64,000 bases of DNA from Stenocarpella maydis (GCA_002270565.1 NQMI01000177.1:23974-87973); one strand, 5' to 3'. Shown: positions 48,247 through 59,901, counted from the stretch's first letter. The notes: a model not told the origin generated them from the sequence alone. Program-made: numbers and translations.

Positions 48247-50351
48247 ATGTCTCTTCGCATGTTGGCTCTTCTGGGCCTCGCGAGCTTGGCTGCTGCCGCT
48301 CCAAACATGAAGCCCTCGGCCAGCACGGTCAACAAGCGCTATGTTGAGGAGCGTAATGGAGTCACGTACAATGTCTTCAAGCGCGCTGGGGAGACATCCT
48401 CGCTTTCATACGTCAAGAACAGCGGTATCTGCGAAACCACTCCGGGCGTTGATCAGTACTCGGGCTACCTCGATGTCGGCACGAACATGCATAGTAAGTA
48501 GCTCTCGAAAGACTTACCCTTTACCGTTCTGTGGTTCATTTTCGCTATCGTCGAGATTTCACGGGACTTCTGGGCAATGATTTATGAGGCTTCTCGGTCA
48601 CAGCCTTGACATTTGATTTCTTTTCATCGGAAGGACTAACAACACGCAAGTGTGGTACTGGTTCTTTGCAGCACGAAGCCAGCCGACAACTGCCCCCCTG
48701 GTTCTCTGGCTGAATGGTGGACCTGGCTGCTCGTCTATGATCGGGCTGTTTCAAGAACACGGGCCCTGTCACTTCGTCGGCGGGAGCAGCAAGCCCAGCC
48801 TTAACCAATACTCTTGGAACACATACGCCAACATGCTCTACGTTGACCAGGTGAGCCGGGCCTTGCCTCTTGATTCAAAGTGGATGCAGCACTAATACGA
48901 GCCCTAAAGCCCATCGGCACCGGGTTTAGCTACGGTGACGACGAAGCGACGTCTACCGTTAGTGCCGCCGCATATGTCTGGACATTCCTCCAGAACTTCT
49001 ACGCGGCATTCCCAGAGTATGAGAGCCGGGACTTTGGTCTGTGGACCGAGTCCTACGGCGGCCACTATGGCCCTGAATTTGCCGCCTATTTCGAAGCTCA
49101 AAACGCCAAGATTGCCGCCGGGACTATCACTGGCGAGAAGGTCAACCTGGTCGCGCTGGGTAAGATGTCTTTGTGAGGAGACCTCTGATATAGATTGACT
49201 GATATTCGTATAGGCATCAACAACGGGTGGATAGACCCTGCGCTTCAGTACCAGGCGTACCCCATTTTTGCCTACAACAACACATATAAGCAGCTCATCT
49301 CTAAGAGCCAGTATCAGAGTTACATGGTATGTAACCCTGGCCAGATTCTGCATCCTAATCACCCATGCCGGGTCATTCAAAACACCACCGGGTGTTTCAC
49401 TCTGTTTAAGCAGCTTCATGTCGTTTCTGCAGACACGCCTGACCCCATGAACCGAATCAGCTGACAATGAGCACCCTCAGAGCGCTTACACCAAGAAATG
49501 TGTGCCGGCAATGGCATCTTGCACAGGGCTGACCGGCGGCAACAACGCCTGCCTGAGTGCGGACAGTACCTGCCGCTCAGCAACAGAAAATGAGATTGAG
49601 CAGACCAATGATTTTAACGTCTATGACGTTCTCCAGCCTAGCAGCTCCCAGTCCACGGACCCGCCGGAGACGTACGTCAATTATCTCCAAAGCCAGCCTG
49701 TCATGAAGGCCATTGGGGCTCAAACCACCTATGGCGAATGCCCCGATACGCCTTACAACAAGATGGTCGGCAGCGGTGACGGTAAGATTTCCAATTCTGG
49801 GACTCAGGCCCGTCTGAACTCCACGAAGGCTGAGCGCTTATTTTCAACTCTCATCTACAGAAGCCCGGTCATTCCTCGAGCCCCTGTCAGAAGTTGTGCG
49901 ATCAGGCGTTAACGTTTTGATCTGGGCTGGGGACCTGGGTAAGTCCTCCTCCTTGGGGCCCGTGAGCAGACGGGAAGAGTCGGGTTTGGTCCTAATGTTG
50001 CGTTTGTCAAGATTGGATCTGTAACTGGTACGGATCTCAGCTGGTTGTGAACGCCATCAACTACACCGATAGCGCCGCCTTCCAGTCTGCCAAACTTGCC
50101 GAGTACACGGTGAGCGGCAAGTCCCAGGGCCAGTTCAAAACTGCTGGTAATCTCAATTTCCTCCGTGTCTACGAAGCCGGGCACGAGGTGCCGTATTACC
50201 GTGAGTTTGCTTCCGTTGCACGACCTCATGAAATAATCATTGGAAATAGGAGACACGCAGTTAGACTGACCGTGTGTGCCAAACAGAGCCCGCCGTGGCA
50301 CTTCAAGCCTTCACGCAGATCATGCAGGGCAAGGCGCTTTCGTCAACTTGA
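48247..50351 (+). CDS. secreted serine carboxypeptidase, S10 family (eight exons)
   Basis: Serine carboxypeptidase of the S1/CPY type, trimming C-terminal residues from peptides; acts outside the cell or in the vacuole. Exons: 48247-48493, 48651-48850, 48910-49159, 49214-49326, 49481-49781, 49861-49938, 50012-50200, 50287-50351; 480 residues. All seven introns are GT..AG and every join preserves frame. Signal peptide MSLRMLALLGLASLAAAAP, then a short basic propeptide (VNKRYVEER). Substrate-binding LWLNGGPGCSSM; nucleophile Ser197 in TESYGGHYGP; Asp in VLIWAGDLDWICNW; His454 in VYEAGHEVPYY. The usual G before ESYGG is Thr. Short C-terminus ALQAFTQIMQG is typical. Nothing suggests a link to neighbouring genes. 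Confidence 0.93.
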
Positions 50352-51845
50352 ATTGAGCATCGTAGTACGGGCGGTATTAGGACAGGCCAGACGCTGGCGG
50401 GTTCTCTGGGATGCAGGCAAGGTGTGGGTCCTGCAGCAACTGGACAGAGGCATGTTCTGTGCGCTTGACCAGTATTTGGGTGTGCCTTCTTTCATGGCCC
50501 ATCTGTAGAACGCTAGATGCCAATTCGAGCCCACTCGACGAAGCGTGTATGCATGTGACAAAAGTCCCAAGTCGTGCGAACGGGATGGGCCCCGCAGGAG
50601 ATTGGCAGCACTCGAGCACAGGGCCACGGCTAAACGTAGGGATATCGTTGCCAGAGGCCATATCACATCTCATGGCTTCACCAGCACGAGGAACTTGAAA
50701 GGGATGAGCCTCGCGACTGCGAAGCCAGAATTGAACGGATGGTAAAGACACACGACAGGCATGGAGAGAGAGTCAAAGGAGTACAAGGTTCACAAAAGCC
50801 TTGATTCGACAGCGAGGCGCTTGCTTGGCTTGTGGTCATGCAATAGGTGGACACAGGCGCCAGCACTTGTACCCAGGGGTGGTGATTCATGAAAGGCTTG
50901 ACTCTTGTGAAGTCATGCGCTTGGTACAGCCATTGCCGGCCATAAAAAGCTGCGATTGCCAGGAGGATAGCACGACCGTGGTGCCACAAGCAGCGTGGGT
51001 AACTCGTCCAAAGGGGGATCCGGTTTCATCGTGTCGATCTCCTTGCCAAGCTTTGAGGCTCGTCCTAGTGTAGGCGCTGGGGTGCATTCTTCGACACATG
51101 TCGGGAGCCTGAGCGTTGAACGTGTGGGTGCCCACGCCCAGGACAGTGCTTGGTCAAGTACGGAGCACTACTGGTAGTAGTATTATCGACTGCACGGCGG
51201 CGACAAACATCATCTGACTAGCGCCAACGGTGTGCGTCCAGCTCGGATGGCTTTCTGGCTGTGGTTGGTCGAAACGTCCCGGGTCGGAGTGTGCTCGCGG
51301 CGTCTCACCCTTCGTCTCATCCACGGAGCCCCTGAGACGAACGCGCGACGGCCCACCGCAGAACCACCCACCACACCGTGGACCTGTCAGATCACCAAAT
51401 CTGCGATCTAGAGCCGTTCCAAGAAGCCAAGCTCACTGCCGTTGTTGCGTGGGGCCAATAAGCGGGTGGGCGAGCGAGCCGTCACCCACACCCCCTCCCG
51501 CACCCCCGCTCCGGCTCGCGCGCTATGTCTTGTACATAGTATGTCTTGGGTCGTGCCCACCCTCCCTCCTTGGCTCTCGCTTTTCTCCCGCCCTCTTGCT
51601 CTGATATACTTCCGTTCGTTACCACCTCCGACGCTCCTGCACCATCCCGTTCTCTGAGTCATTGCTGGTCAATTGTCTTTTCCACGTGCATTCTTTCTCA
51701 CCACAGTCTTGCAAGCATCCGACTTGGCTTCTCGACCCCAACGGCTGCGCCGGCGCTCTCCCAGACCTCGACACGCACGCACGCACGCACGCACGCTCAC
51801 TTAGTCACTCGTCCAACCGACACCACCGCGACAAACCCGATCAAA
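50352..51845. other. intergenic region / 5' leader of the small membrane protein gene
   Basis: No supported gene. Directly upstream of the next start, 51,766-51,795 carries (ACGC)n repeats, and a pyrimidine-rich TCTCGC/CCCTC stretch lies before it, as in fungal core promoters. ORFs through the repeat have biased His/Thr/Arg composition and are rejected. Confidence 0.5.
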
Positions 51846-52112
51846 ATGGCTTCCATCGGTTTCAAGCAGATCGACATGTCCATCGACACCGCCCTCGCCA
51901 TCAGCCCGACCGACTACCGGGGCATCAGCATCGTCGGCGTCGCCTGGGCGGGCACCTTCTACGCCATCGGAATGATTTGGACTTCTTTGGCGCTCATCGA
52001 CCGCTGGAGGGGCGACCACGGCGACGGCAACATCAACTTCGTGTCGGTCATCGCGGCCCTTATCATGTCAGCCGCCTGGCCTGTTGTTCTCGCTGCTATC
52101 ATCGTCATGTAG
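51846..52112 (+). CDS. small two-TM fungal protein, 88 aa
   Basis: Hypothetical small membrane protein. Two hydrophobic segments, ISIVGVAWAGTFYAIGMIW and VSVIAALIMSAAWPVVLAAI, are separated by a hydrophilic loop IDRWRGDHGDGNINF. The start has a good fungal context (CAAAATGGCT) and the codon use is strongly biased to C-ending codons, unlike the chance ORFs around it, so it should be expressed. The N-terminus (IGFKQIDMSIDTALAIS) is not a signal peptide. I believe similar proteins occur in other Sordariomycetes but know no function. Confidence 0.7.
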   Translation: MASIGFKQIDMSIDTALAISPTDYRGISIVGVAWAGTFYAIGMIWTSLALIDRWRGDHGDGNINFVSVIAALIMSAAWPVVLAAIIVM

Positions 52113-53323
52113 CCGCACCCGCACGACAAGGGAGGGAAGAACCGACAGCAGTGCATCTCATGAGAAGGGTGGGGCGGTGGACTAATGCCGAAAACTCTCT
52201 GATGGGCCATGTCATGGGCCAGATCGGCTGGCACGCGCAGCCAATTGCACCGCGCCCAATATTGTTCGACGATGAAGCAAGGAATGCCCGAGTATGTATT
52301 GAAACAAGCCTACAGCCAGGGCCGGACTGCACTGGACTGGTTCTGCGTCTCATGCGCGGAATATTGGGGTCGTCGATGGAGCTCAAAACACCCCCAAAAG
52401 GCTTCGTGCACAAAATCAGCCGCCCTCGGCTGGTCTCGAGCTCAAGGCGGGACGGTTGTATGCTCTTGCAATTATCAAGTGGCTCATATCTAGGGGACAA
52501 GCCCCGGGTCAAGGCGTACAGTGAAGCTTTCGAGGGCGCACGTCGGTGCCAGCCAGGTGTAGGCGTTTGATCATCTCACGGCGAGTCTGACCAGACTGGT
52601 CCTCTTCTGGAACTTAAGACGTCCCCGGACTGGCCAAGGCGAACCACTGTTGCATTTCTAAGAAAATATCACCTTTAACTAATTTCATTCGTTGCACCTT
52701 CAAGTCCCCACGCGCCGTATAAGTAACGGTCTTGACGATCAGCACAGTCAACCTGTTTATATACCTCAGGCATGTTCCCATACTCGCGTTACGCTTCTGG
52801 GGCCGAGGACTGCGGTATCAAACATCAAGTGATTTAAACATGACTAAAATGTCGGTGGTAGCATCGTATGCTTGCCACAGCCGGGATGAAATTGCGTGAC
52901 TGGATCCACAAGCGCAGCAGGTACTGCTGGAAAAGGAGTCCACACTCGAGATGGGTCGCCATTGCGGTTAGTAGGGACAGTATCATACCTAGGCAGGTAC
53001 CCTAAAATGCTGGTACAGGCCAATGGGAAACTTGCCATAGGTCTGGCGTCATAGATACCAGAGGATGCAGAAACCCTCAATTGAATTACACAACGTAGAC
53101 CGGCAACCCGCAGACCCAATTACAAACGTCATTCCTAGGTCATCCAATTTTTTTCTTTTCTTTTTGTGAAGTGAAATGGTGACCGGATAAACCCCGAAAC
53201 CAACTAGATCGATCATCCAGCGGTCAATGTTGTTTCCCCGCCTTGGACTTCTACCCTCAGCAGCTTTACCACCACACCCCCCAGCCAGTCCAGAGACTCA
53301 TCTGTCATCTGTCGAACACAATC
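52113..53323. other. intergenic region, no supported gene
   Basis: Contains the 3' flank of the small membrane protein gene and the promoter of the aldo-keto reductase. Reading frames of up to about 135 codons occur on the minus strand without domain or codon bias. T-rich tract at 53,147-53,167. Confidence 0.5.
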
Positions 53324-54396
53324 ATGGCAGCTAACGTGCCTCAGTTCAAACTCAGCAATGGCTTTCTGATGCCCAGTGTCGGCCTGGGGTAAGTCTATTA
53401 TCCTCCGGGCTGCATGGGCCGTCAGAGCAGTGATGATTAATGCCCGTGCAGGTGCTGGATGGGAGCCAGAGGCGGTGGTGAGAGGGTCTACAAGATGGTC
53501 ACGGCCGCTCTCAAGGCTGGCTACCGCCACATTGACACGGCAGATGGCTACGGGAACGAGGAGGAAGTGGGACGCGCCATCCGGGAGTCGGGCGTCCCAC
53601 GCAGCGAAATCTTCGTCACCACGAAGCTCAACAATACCGACCACCACCGCGTCAGGGAGGCCTTTGAGCGGTCGCTCAAAGCCCTCGACGTCGATTACAT
53701 CGACCTCTGGCTCATGCACTGGCCTCAGGGCTCCCAGGGCGGCCGCGCCCTAAAGCCCCACGAGAGCCCCACGTACCACGAGACCTGGGCCGACATGGTC
53801 AAGCTCTACGAGGGCACAGACAAGCTCCGGGCCATCGGCGTCTCCAACTTTGGCGTGCCCATCCTGAAGTCGCTGCTCGCGACCACAAAGGTGGTCCCCG
53901 CTGTGAACCAGGTCGAGCTGCACCCCTGCCTTCCCCAGGAGAACCTGCGCAGGTTCTGCGCTGAGCACGGTATCGTGATCACTGCGTACTCGCCCATCGG
54001 ACAGCCGGCCCCGGGGCAGGTCTCCCCCCTTCTCACCGACGAGGCCGTGAAGGAGGTTGCCAAGAAGCACGGAGCCAGCGAGGGGCAGGTCGTACTCAGC
54101 TGGGCCGTTCAGCACGGGATTGTTGTCGTACCCAAAAGCGAGAACCCGGAGCGTATCAAGGCAAATATCAGCGTATGGCCCTCTACTCCAAATGTTGCCA
54201 GGTGGCAGCCGCTAATGTACCGGAGCAGCTCGTGAAACTCGACGACGAGGATATCAAGGCCATTGATGCGGTGCACAAGAAGCCTGGTCTACACCGCAGT
54301 CTCCTGGGCTACCACAGCGAGGACGGGTCTGTCTTTGGCTGGACGTACGAGGAGATGGGCTGGGAGCTGGAAACTGGTGGCAAGGCGAAGGCTTAG
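53324..54396 (+). CDS. aldo-keto reductase (three exons)
   Basis: NADPH-dependent carbonyl reductase with a TIM barrel, 317 residues. Exons 53324-53388, 53452-54172 and 54229-54396; joins give SVGLG-CWMGARGGG and KANIS-LVKLDDEDIKAID. Catalytic tetrad: Asp in HIDTADGYGNE, Tyr in the same motif, Lys in FVTTKLNN, His in LMHWPQG. The NADP-binding end reads VVPKSENPERIKANI. The family signature LPQENLRRFCAEHGIVITAY is present. Related fungal enzymes reduce xylose, galacturonate, glyceraldehyde or xenobiotic carbonyls; the substrate is not decided. It lies 360 bp from the 3-hydroxyanthranilate cluster but lacks an evident step in that pathway. Confidence 0.92.
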
Positions 54397-54758
54397 GAGT
54401 TATCATGCGAGCTACATACGTAGGTAATTATCTGACCGGGCCTGCTTTTGTTGCTGACAGCATAGAAAAGAATTATAGACGCAGTGAAAACATCTGCAAT
54501 GCCTTCGCTTAGACATTCATCTGTTCGAGCTCGACCACACTTGCAAGGGGGGGGGGGGCACTCACTTGGCTTAAAGTTTAGTTCAAGTTGCATTCTGGGA
54601 CATGTTCTCAACATTTTCCATCTAACACAACCCGGTCAAGATATCTGGAGACGAGGATGTTTTCCCACTGTTTCATTTCTTTGATTTGCCTGATTAATTC
54701 GCAACGCAGTGCCCGCACGTCTTGATTTCGAAACTCGATTGTTCATATGGATCACTAA
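54397..54758. other. convergent 3' intergenic region with a G-run
   Basis: Between the 3' ends of the aldo-keto reductase and the decarboxylase gene. A run of 11 G at about 54,547-54,557 is the only notable sequence. Confidence 0.5.
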
Positions 54759-56125
54759 CTATTCCGATAGCTCTGCGCCTTTCTTGAACGCCGATAACCT
54801 TTCCTCGTATCTCTGATGGAATTTGTCGTCCAGCCGTAGCAAACGAATCGCATTACCAGCCAATACGCCGGCTCTCTGATCCCAACTCATGAATTTGTCC
54901 AATTTTTTTCCTTCCTCGCCATCCCCAATCAGCATCTCGCCAGCAGTTGGCACCTCGCCAAGCGGGAAAGGATAGTCACTGCCCAGTACCATATTCGCCG
55001 ACGGGATCTTGCGCAGCACATAGTCCAGAAGGTCTGCATCATGCACCAGACTGTCGATCCATATGTTGTCTCCGCTGCCGAGGTGTTGTGTCGGCGTGAC
55101 CCCTTCTGCAGAATGTGCCACCAGATCTGGCCGGCAGTTGAAACCGTGCTGGATGCGGCCCAGCAGGGCTGGGAAGGCCCCTCCTGCATGGGCAAAGCAG
55201 AGACGGAGGGATGGGTGCCGGAGGAAGACACCGGCAGAGGTGAGGTTGTGCATCGCGAGAGCTGTCTCGCAGGGCCTACAAGTGAGGTTAGTAACGCAGC
55301 GGGACAAGTCGCGGTACCAGGGAGCCTGTTCACTTACATGCCCACCAGCCAGCTGCCCCAATACTTGCCCCATCTGGCCTCATTCTCTTCTTTCCAGGAA
55401 TAGCCCAGCGGGTGTACGAACACCGCCATGTCTAGCTCCTCGCACGCGCTCCAGAACTTGCCCAGCCGCGGGTCGTCCAGGTCCATCTCCCCATCCGCCA
55501 ACGGCGCCGACGTCCCGATCTGCACACCCACAAGGCCCAACTCCTTGCACCTCCTCAGCTCCGTCACGGCCTCGCCGACATCCTGCAGAGGCACAGTGGC
55601 GAGGCCTACAAACCTGTCCGGCGACTCCTTGACGGCACGGGCAATGTGTTCATTCAGCGCCCGGGCGAGCACGGCTGCGGGCTCCACGGGGGCGTCGTAG
55701 CAGAACAGGAGCGGGACGGTGGACAGCACCTGCACGTCGACCCCGGCGGCGTCCATCTCGCGGACCCTCGCCTGCGGGTCGTAGCAGTTGGGCCTTACCC
55801 GCCGGAAGAACCTGCCGCCGTTGAACATGTCGATGTCGCCGGAGCCGTCGGCGCAGGGCTGGAAGCTCGGCCAGGCGTAGGACCTTCCCGGGGCTGTGGG
55901 GACTGCGGAAAGGTCGGGCAAGGAGGAGGGCATGATGTGGGTGTGCAGGTCGATGCGGTAGAGGGACTCACCCGTCCGGCGCTGGCTTCCATCCTGGTCT
56001 CGGAGGTAGATGTGAGAGGTTGGTGGCGGCGAGCCGCTGTCCAGGCTGGTCACGGGTGTCGAGCTTCCGGACTCGGGGTAGCAACAATCACAGCTGTTAC
56101 CGCCTCTGAGGATTCCGGGTGCCAT
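54759..56125 (-). CDS. 2-amino-3-carboxymuconate-6-semialdehyde decarboxylase (amidohydrolase 2)
   Basis: Zinc-dependent decarboxylase of the ACMSD type, turning 2-amino-3-carboxymuconate semialdehyde (ACMS) into 2-aminomuconate semialdehyde and so keeping it from closing to quinolinate. Exons 56125-55338 and 55275-54759; the 62-bp intron joins [17 protein letters not shown]; 434 residues. Metal ligands: HxH (His61, His63 in IDLHTHIMP), His in FVHPLGY, His in [10 protein letters not shown] and Asp in GSDYPFPLG. Other family hallmarks are [19 protein letters not shown] and LNEHIARAV. The first 50 residues, with [11 protein letters not shown], are an extension not usual in the family. Divergent from the dioxygenase that makes its substrate. 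Confidence 0.88.
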
Positions 56126-56803
56126 GATGTTGCGTACTACTGGGTGGGCCTGCAGGTTCTGGTTTAAGGAATTTGCTCCCGCTGTCTTGTTCAGTCTCGT
56201 ATATGGCAGATAGATTACGGTATGTTGATATTTGCCACGAATTCACGACAATATTCCGGGAATCAAAAGCCAGGCTTCTTAAGAAGGGGAAAACGAAATA
56301 AAAATCAACTTGTCTCTCCGCAATGGGAAACAGAGTTTCCAATATGCCTTGAATAGCGAGCGCATCATGTGGTCGCCGTGCTCGGTGGTGTTTCGCGGCC
56401 GGTGTCACGCCCGTCTTCCGCATCCGCAGTTTCGGATGCTACAGCGGAAGTTGATGGTTAGCGGCGGATGCAGCACGGCCAGGCCAAGCCCACGCCCGAC
56501 AAAGTTGCCGCCGTTCCAGTGGACAAGCTGCAGCAGTCTGGCCCCAAGCAGCCAACTCCGGAGCCCACTAACAGCGGGCAGACAGCGGCTCAGTTCTCAG
56601 TCAACCACCATGATAGAGTGATCGATGTCGGACTCCTCGCCAGAGTTTTATTCATCGAACCTGGCACCAGTCGGCCAATTCCAAACCTCCTGAACCCAGC
56701 CATTCTGCTCAGGTTTGACTACTCCACTGCCGTCTGAGCAGATAACCCAGTGACAGCTACTTCCGCCCCGTCAACTCCGGGACTCACCACGACTGCATTC
56801 ATA
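56126..56803. promoter_or_regulatory. divergent promoter of the ACMS decarboxylase and dioxygenase genes
   Basis: About 680 bp between two start codons. At 56,415-56,450 it holds nested inverted elements: CTTCCG, CATCCG, six bases, CGGATG, six bases, CGGAAG. The inner arms are perfect over seven bases (GCATCCG and CGGATGC). CCG...CGG inverted triplets are what Zn2Cys6 regulators of fungal catabolic clusters bind. A further GCGGCGGATGC lies at about 56,461. The same hexamers occur in the other divergent promoter of this cluster. Confidence 0.55.
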
Positions 56804-57367
56804 ATGAGCCGAGACTCAACAGGCCACGCGCCCCTCCCCCCCCCAATGGCCTTTGCCTCATGGCTGAGCAAAAACGAGAGTCTCCTGCAGCCTCCAGTCA
56901 ACAACCACTGCCTCTTCAGCGGCAAAGACATGGTGCTGATGGTGGTGGGCGGGCCCAACACGCGCAATGACTACCACGTCAACGAGACAGAGGAGTGGTT
57001 CTATCAGCTCAAGGGCTCCATGTGCCTAAAGGTGGTGGAGAAGGACGCGGGCGGGAGTGAGTCCTTCAGGGACGTGGAGATCAAGGAGGGCGAGATGTTC
57101 CTGCTGCCTGGTAACACGCCGCACAACCCGGTGCGGTTCGCCGACACCATCGGACTCGTCATGGAGAGGGCGAGGCCCGAGGGCAGCCTGGACCGGCTGA
57201 GGTGGTACTGCAAGAAGGGCGGCCACGCGGCCCCGACGGTCATCAGGGAGGAGGTATTCCACTGCACGGACCTGGGCACGCAGCTGAAGCCGCTCATTAA
57301 CAACTGGAGGGAGAGTGAGAGCGTGAGGAGATGCCCGGCATGTGGCCAGACTGAGGATCCTCAGTGA
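56804..57367 (+). CDS. BNA1: 3-hydroxyanthranilate 3,4-dioxygenase
   Basis: Fe(II) cupin dioxygenase opening the ring of 3-hydroxyanthranilate to ACMS. The start at 56,804 gives 187 residues, the normal size; the frame is open upstream but without ATG. Family text is near complete: PPVNNHCLFSGKDMVLMVVGG, GPNTRNDYHVNETEEWFYQL with metal ligands His and Glu, EGEMFLLPGNTPHNPVRFAD with the third ligand His, FHCTDLGTQLKPLINNW, and a C-terminal CPACG metal-binding pair. Intronless. In NAD synthesis the product cyclises to quinolinate; here the neighbouring ACMS decarboxylase suggests a catabolic role instead, so this may be a second copy beside a housekeeping BNA1. That last point is inference. Confidence 0.92.
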   Translation: MSRDSTGHAPLPPPMAFASWLSKNESLLQPPVNNHCLFSGKDMVLMVVGGPNTRNDYHVNETEEWFYQLKGSMCLKVVEKDAGGSESFRDVEIKEGEMFLLPGNTPHNPVRFADTIGLVMERARPEGSLDRLRWYCKKGGHAAPTVIREEVFHCTDLGTQLKPLINNWRESESVRRCPACGQTEDPQ

Positions 57368-57663
57368 GCTAGCATCAGTGCAGACAAGACTGATATATGG
57401 TGGATCCCTGGGGGAGAGCAGCCAGTGAGGGCATGATGCTGAATCCCGACATCTTGCAAAACGGCACTGTGACTCAGCACTGTGAACAAGACACAAAAAG
57501 GTGCGCGTAGTCTCCGGAGCGGTATATACCCATAAGCCTCAGGTCTTTGTCTGTCTGGGCCTACAGACCGTCACACCGGACGAGCCCTTCGAACACAAGG
57601 GTCCTCCAGCGAGGTTGTGTGGCACAATTGTCGTGGTGCTCATGAGCCCATCAGCATTGATAT

Positions 57664-58734
57664 TCATATCAACATCGACTCCCTAGCATCACTATCCAAG
57701 TAATACTGAAGTATCATCGAGTATCCCCTCCCGTCCGCTGACCCCGGATCGTGAGCCGGCAGAGGCATTAATGACTGCCTCGGCTCCGAGATGGAGATCG
57801 CGTCCAGCGCCCAGAGGCCGTTCTCCTCCGGCTCGTCCAGCACGGCACCCCCTTCCCTCTCGACGAGCCGCTCCAAGCCGAACGGGCTCGTGGGCGTCGT
57901 CGGCGACGGCCGCACCTTGTCGTCTATGCCGCCCGCGTCCGCGCTGACGCGCACGGCCCACTGCCCGATCTGCCTGTCCCTATCGCTGGCGCTCTCGATG
58001 CTCGTCAGGCTCGTCACGTTGCTCCTCGTGGTCGCCTGGCTCCGGCTCTGGCTCGCGGGCGACGACACCTCGCTGTCCGCCTCGGACCGGGCCTCGTACC
58101 GGCCGAGCGGGCTGCGGTTCCGCTCGATGCTCACCGGCGGCGGCCGGCTGCCGTGGCGGCCGGCCGGGGTCTTTGGCTGCTGGCTGCCCCTGTTGCTGTC
58201 GCTGCTGCTGCCCGTGCCCGGTGGGTGCGCGCCGAGCGGCTTCTGTGGTGTGTCCTCGAACCGGAACCCGGCCTGCGATGCTGCCGCCGCGAGGCTGCCT
58301 GGAGACATTGGCCTCGAGCTCCCCAGGCTGGGCTTCGGCCGGGCTCCTGGGGACGCTGGCCTGAGTGGTGACCCTGTGCGGGTCGTGTTCCCAGACATGG
58401 GTCGTTTGCTCCCATTTGTGGATAGGTCTTGCATGCTCCCCGTGGCTGATTTGTTCGCGTACACCGACCTCTCGCCGGCGGCACCAGGACCCCCCGACGA
58501 GCGGGAGCTGCTTGGCCGGGGAGGGAGGCTTGTGGAAGAGGAGTTGTTCTGGGGGGTTCGTGGGCCGAAAGGGCTCTGGTCCCGCTTCCATTGTTGCGCG
58601 TATAGTGAGTGCACCGGGCCTTCTTGCGCCTCCCTCCTGTGATGATGATTGGTCAGTACGCAGTTCAATATGGGCTGAGCGGGCCAAGGCTTGTATGCTC
58701 ACTTTTTCTTTCCCAGCCCAAAGAATGAGACCAT
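57664..58734 (-). CDS. Ser/Pro-rich disordered protein of unknown function
   Basis: 334 residues in two exons: 58734-58703 (MVSFFGLGKKK) and 58636-57664, intron donor GTGAGC. The joined text runs KKKREAQEGPVHSLYAQQWK into a long stretch rich in Ser, Pro, Arg and Gly (for example RPMSGNTTRTGSPLRPASPG), then a more structured end: SDRDRQIGQWAVRVSADAGG, DEPEENGLWALDAIS and SMILQYYLDSDARES. SP and TP dipeptides suggest phosphorylation. No known domain. It stands between the two halves of the 3-hydroxyanthranilate cluster, convergent with the dioxygenase, but nothing in its sequence ties it to the pathway. A 394-codon ORF overlapping on the same strand in another frame is rejected because it lacks a matching splice structure. 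Confidence 0.65.
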
Positions 58735-59901
58735 CTTGAGAAGTGATCCAGCTGTGGCTAGGGTAGCTTAGGACATGTGACACGTGGAGGGGCGGAGTGG
58801 TGAGGTTGCAGATGACGACGCGACGTGCTCGGAGCTGTGGTGTCTGTGATGCGGCCTGGCAGAAAGGACGACAAGAGGTTGGCTCGGATGGTTGCATGGA
58901 CGACTGTTGCATGGGAACACAAGTGGCAGGAACGCCGACATTTAGCGTCAGTGGCCCCGATAGGACAAGATGGCATCTGTATTTGATCACGACACTTATG
59001 CTTATTTGGTAAGCGTTTATTACGAGGCTTCCTTCCCCACGGCCCGTACGGACTCTACACCACACCACAATACACAATACACGAAGACCTGGGCCCTCAC
59101 GGTGTCCGACCGAGGAGCATTTTCCTCGCAAGGATCCGGGGCTGGCGTCGCATAGGGCTGCCATGGCTCCGCTTACACGAGATTTGTGATTTGGCCGACA
59201 GGCATGACGGTTGTGCCGGCGTCAGCCCATGTGTTGTGCAAGGGGCGCCACCACTCACCTCGAGCGCCAAGGGGCTCCACTGGTTCCGCCAGCCGCAAGG
59301 GGCTTAACCATATTCCCAAATGAGCCGACAGGCTCGACGGCGGCTAAAAATACTCACATGTCGAGTGTCACCCCGGATTCGGCCAGCCCACAGGCACTAA
59401 TACACAGGTGGTGTAGCCGCGAGGAACCCACCTGGCGATTCGCGCTGGGTGGTGAGCCGCCAGACCCGGTGTCGCCACAAGGTTGAGCTGCAGGATTAAA
59501 TTGAAGTCATCTGCCGCAAACCTTCCGAGACGGCTCATCTCAAGCCTGCCCAGCCGTCTGAGGCGGCACTCCCCAACACGCCCCAGAGGCCTCGTCAAGT
59601 CCGAGAAGTCATGGCAGTGTAGGGGATAACCCAGGATCCTTGTCCCCCTGGCAGTACGGAGTACACTACACTATGTATAGCCCTCTCCGAACCCGAGCAC
59701 CCGGTTACCCCGTCAGCCGTCCGCCTCGGGTGCCGATCTCACAGGCGCCCCCCCCCCCCCACAGCCTGTTCAGAGCATCTTGAATCGCATCTTGAATCGC
59801 ATCTTGAATCGCATCTTGAATCGCATCTCTCCCATGACCCCGGGCATCACGAGCATACTGCAGCGGCGAGTCCTGGTTACATGGTGTTCTCAGCCCGCCC
59901 C
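58735..59901. other. intergenic region with a 12-bp tandem repeat
   Basis: No gene supported. Degenerate repeats of AGCCG.CAAGGGGC and GCCGACAGGC type occur at 59,200-59,480. At 59,776-59,829 the 12-mer GCATCTTGAATC is repeated four and a half times, followed by the 3' end of the dehydrogenase gene. A run of 13 C precedes it at about 59,748-59,760. Confidence 0.6.

Noticed and set aside
53459..54235. Unspliced reading of the aldo-keto reductase ending at 54,235
   Set aside because: The tail VWPSTPNVARWQPLMY is intron 2; splicing restores the family C-terminus LDDEDIKAIDAVHKKPG.
56468..56803. Upstream N-terminal extension of the dioxygenase
   Set aside because: No ATG in the frame before 56,804 and the family's usual length starts there; the region carries the candidate regulatory repeat.
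57980..59164. 394-codon minus ORF overlapping the disordered-protein gene
   Set aside because: Alternative frame of the same region; the other frame has a clean first exon (MVSFFGLGKKK) with matching splice sites.
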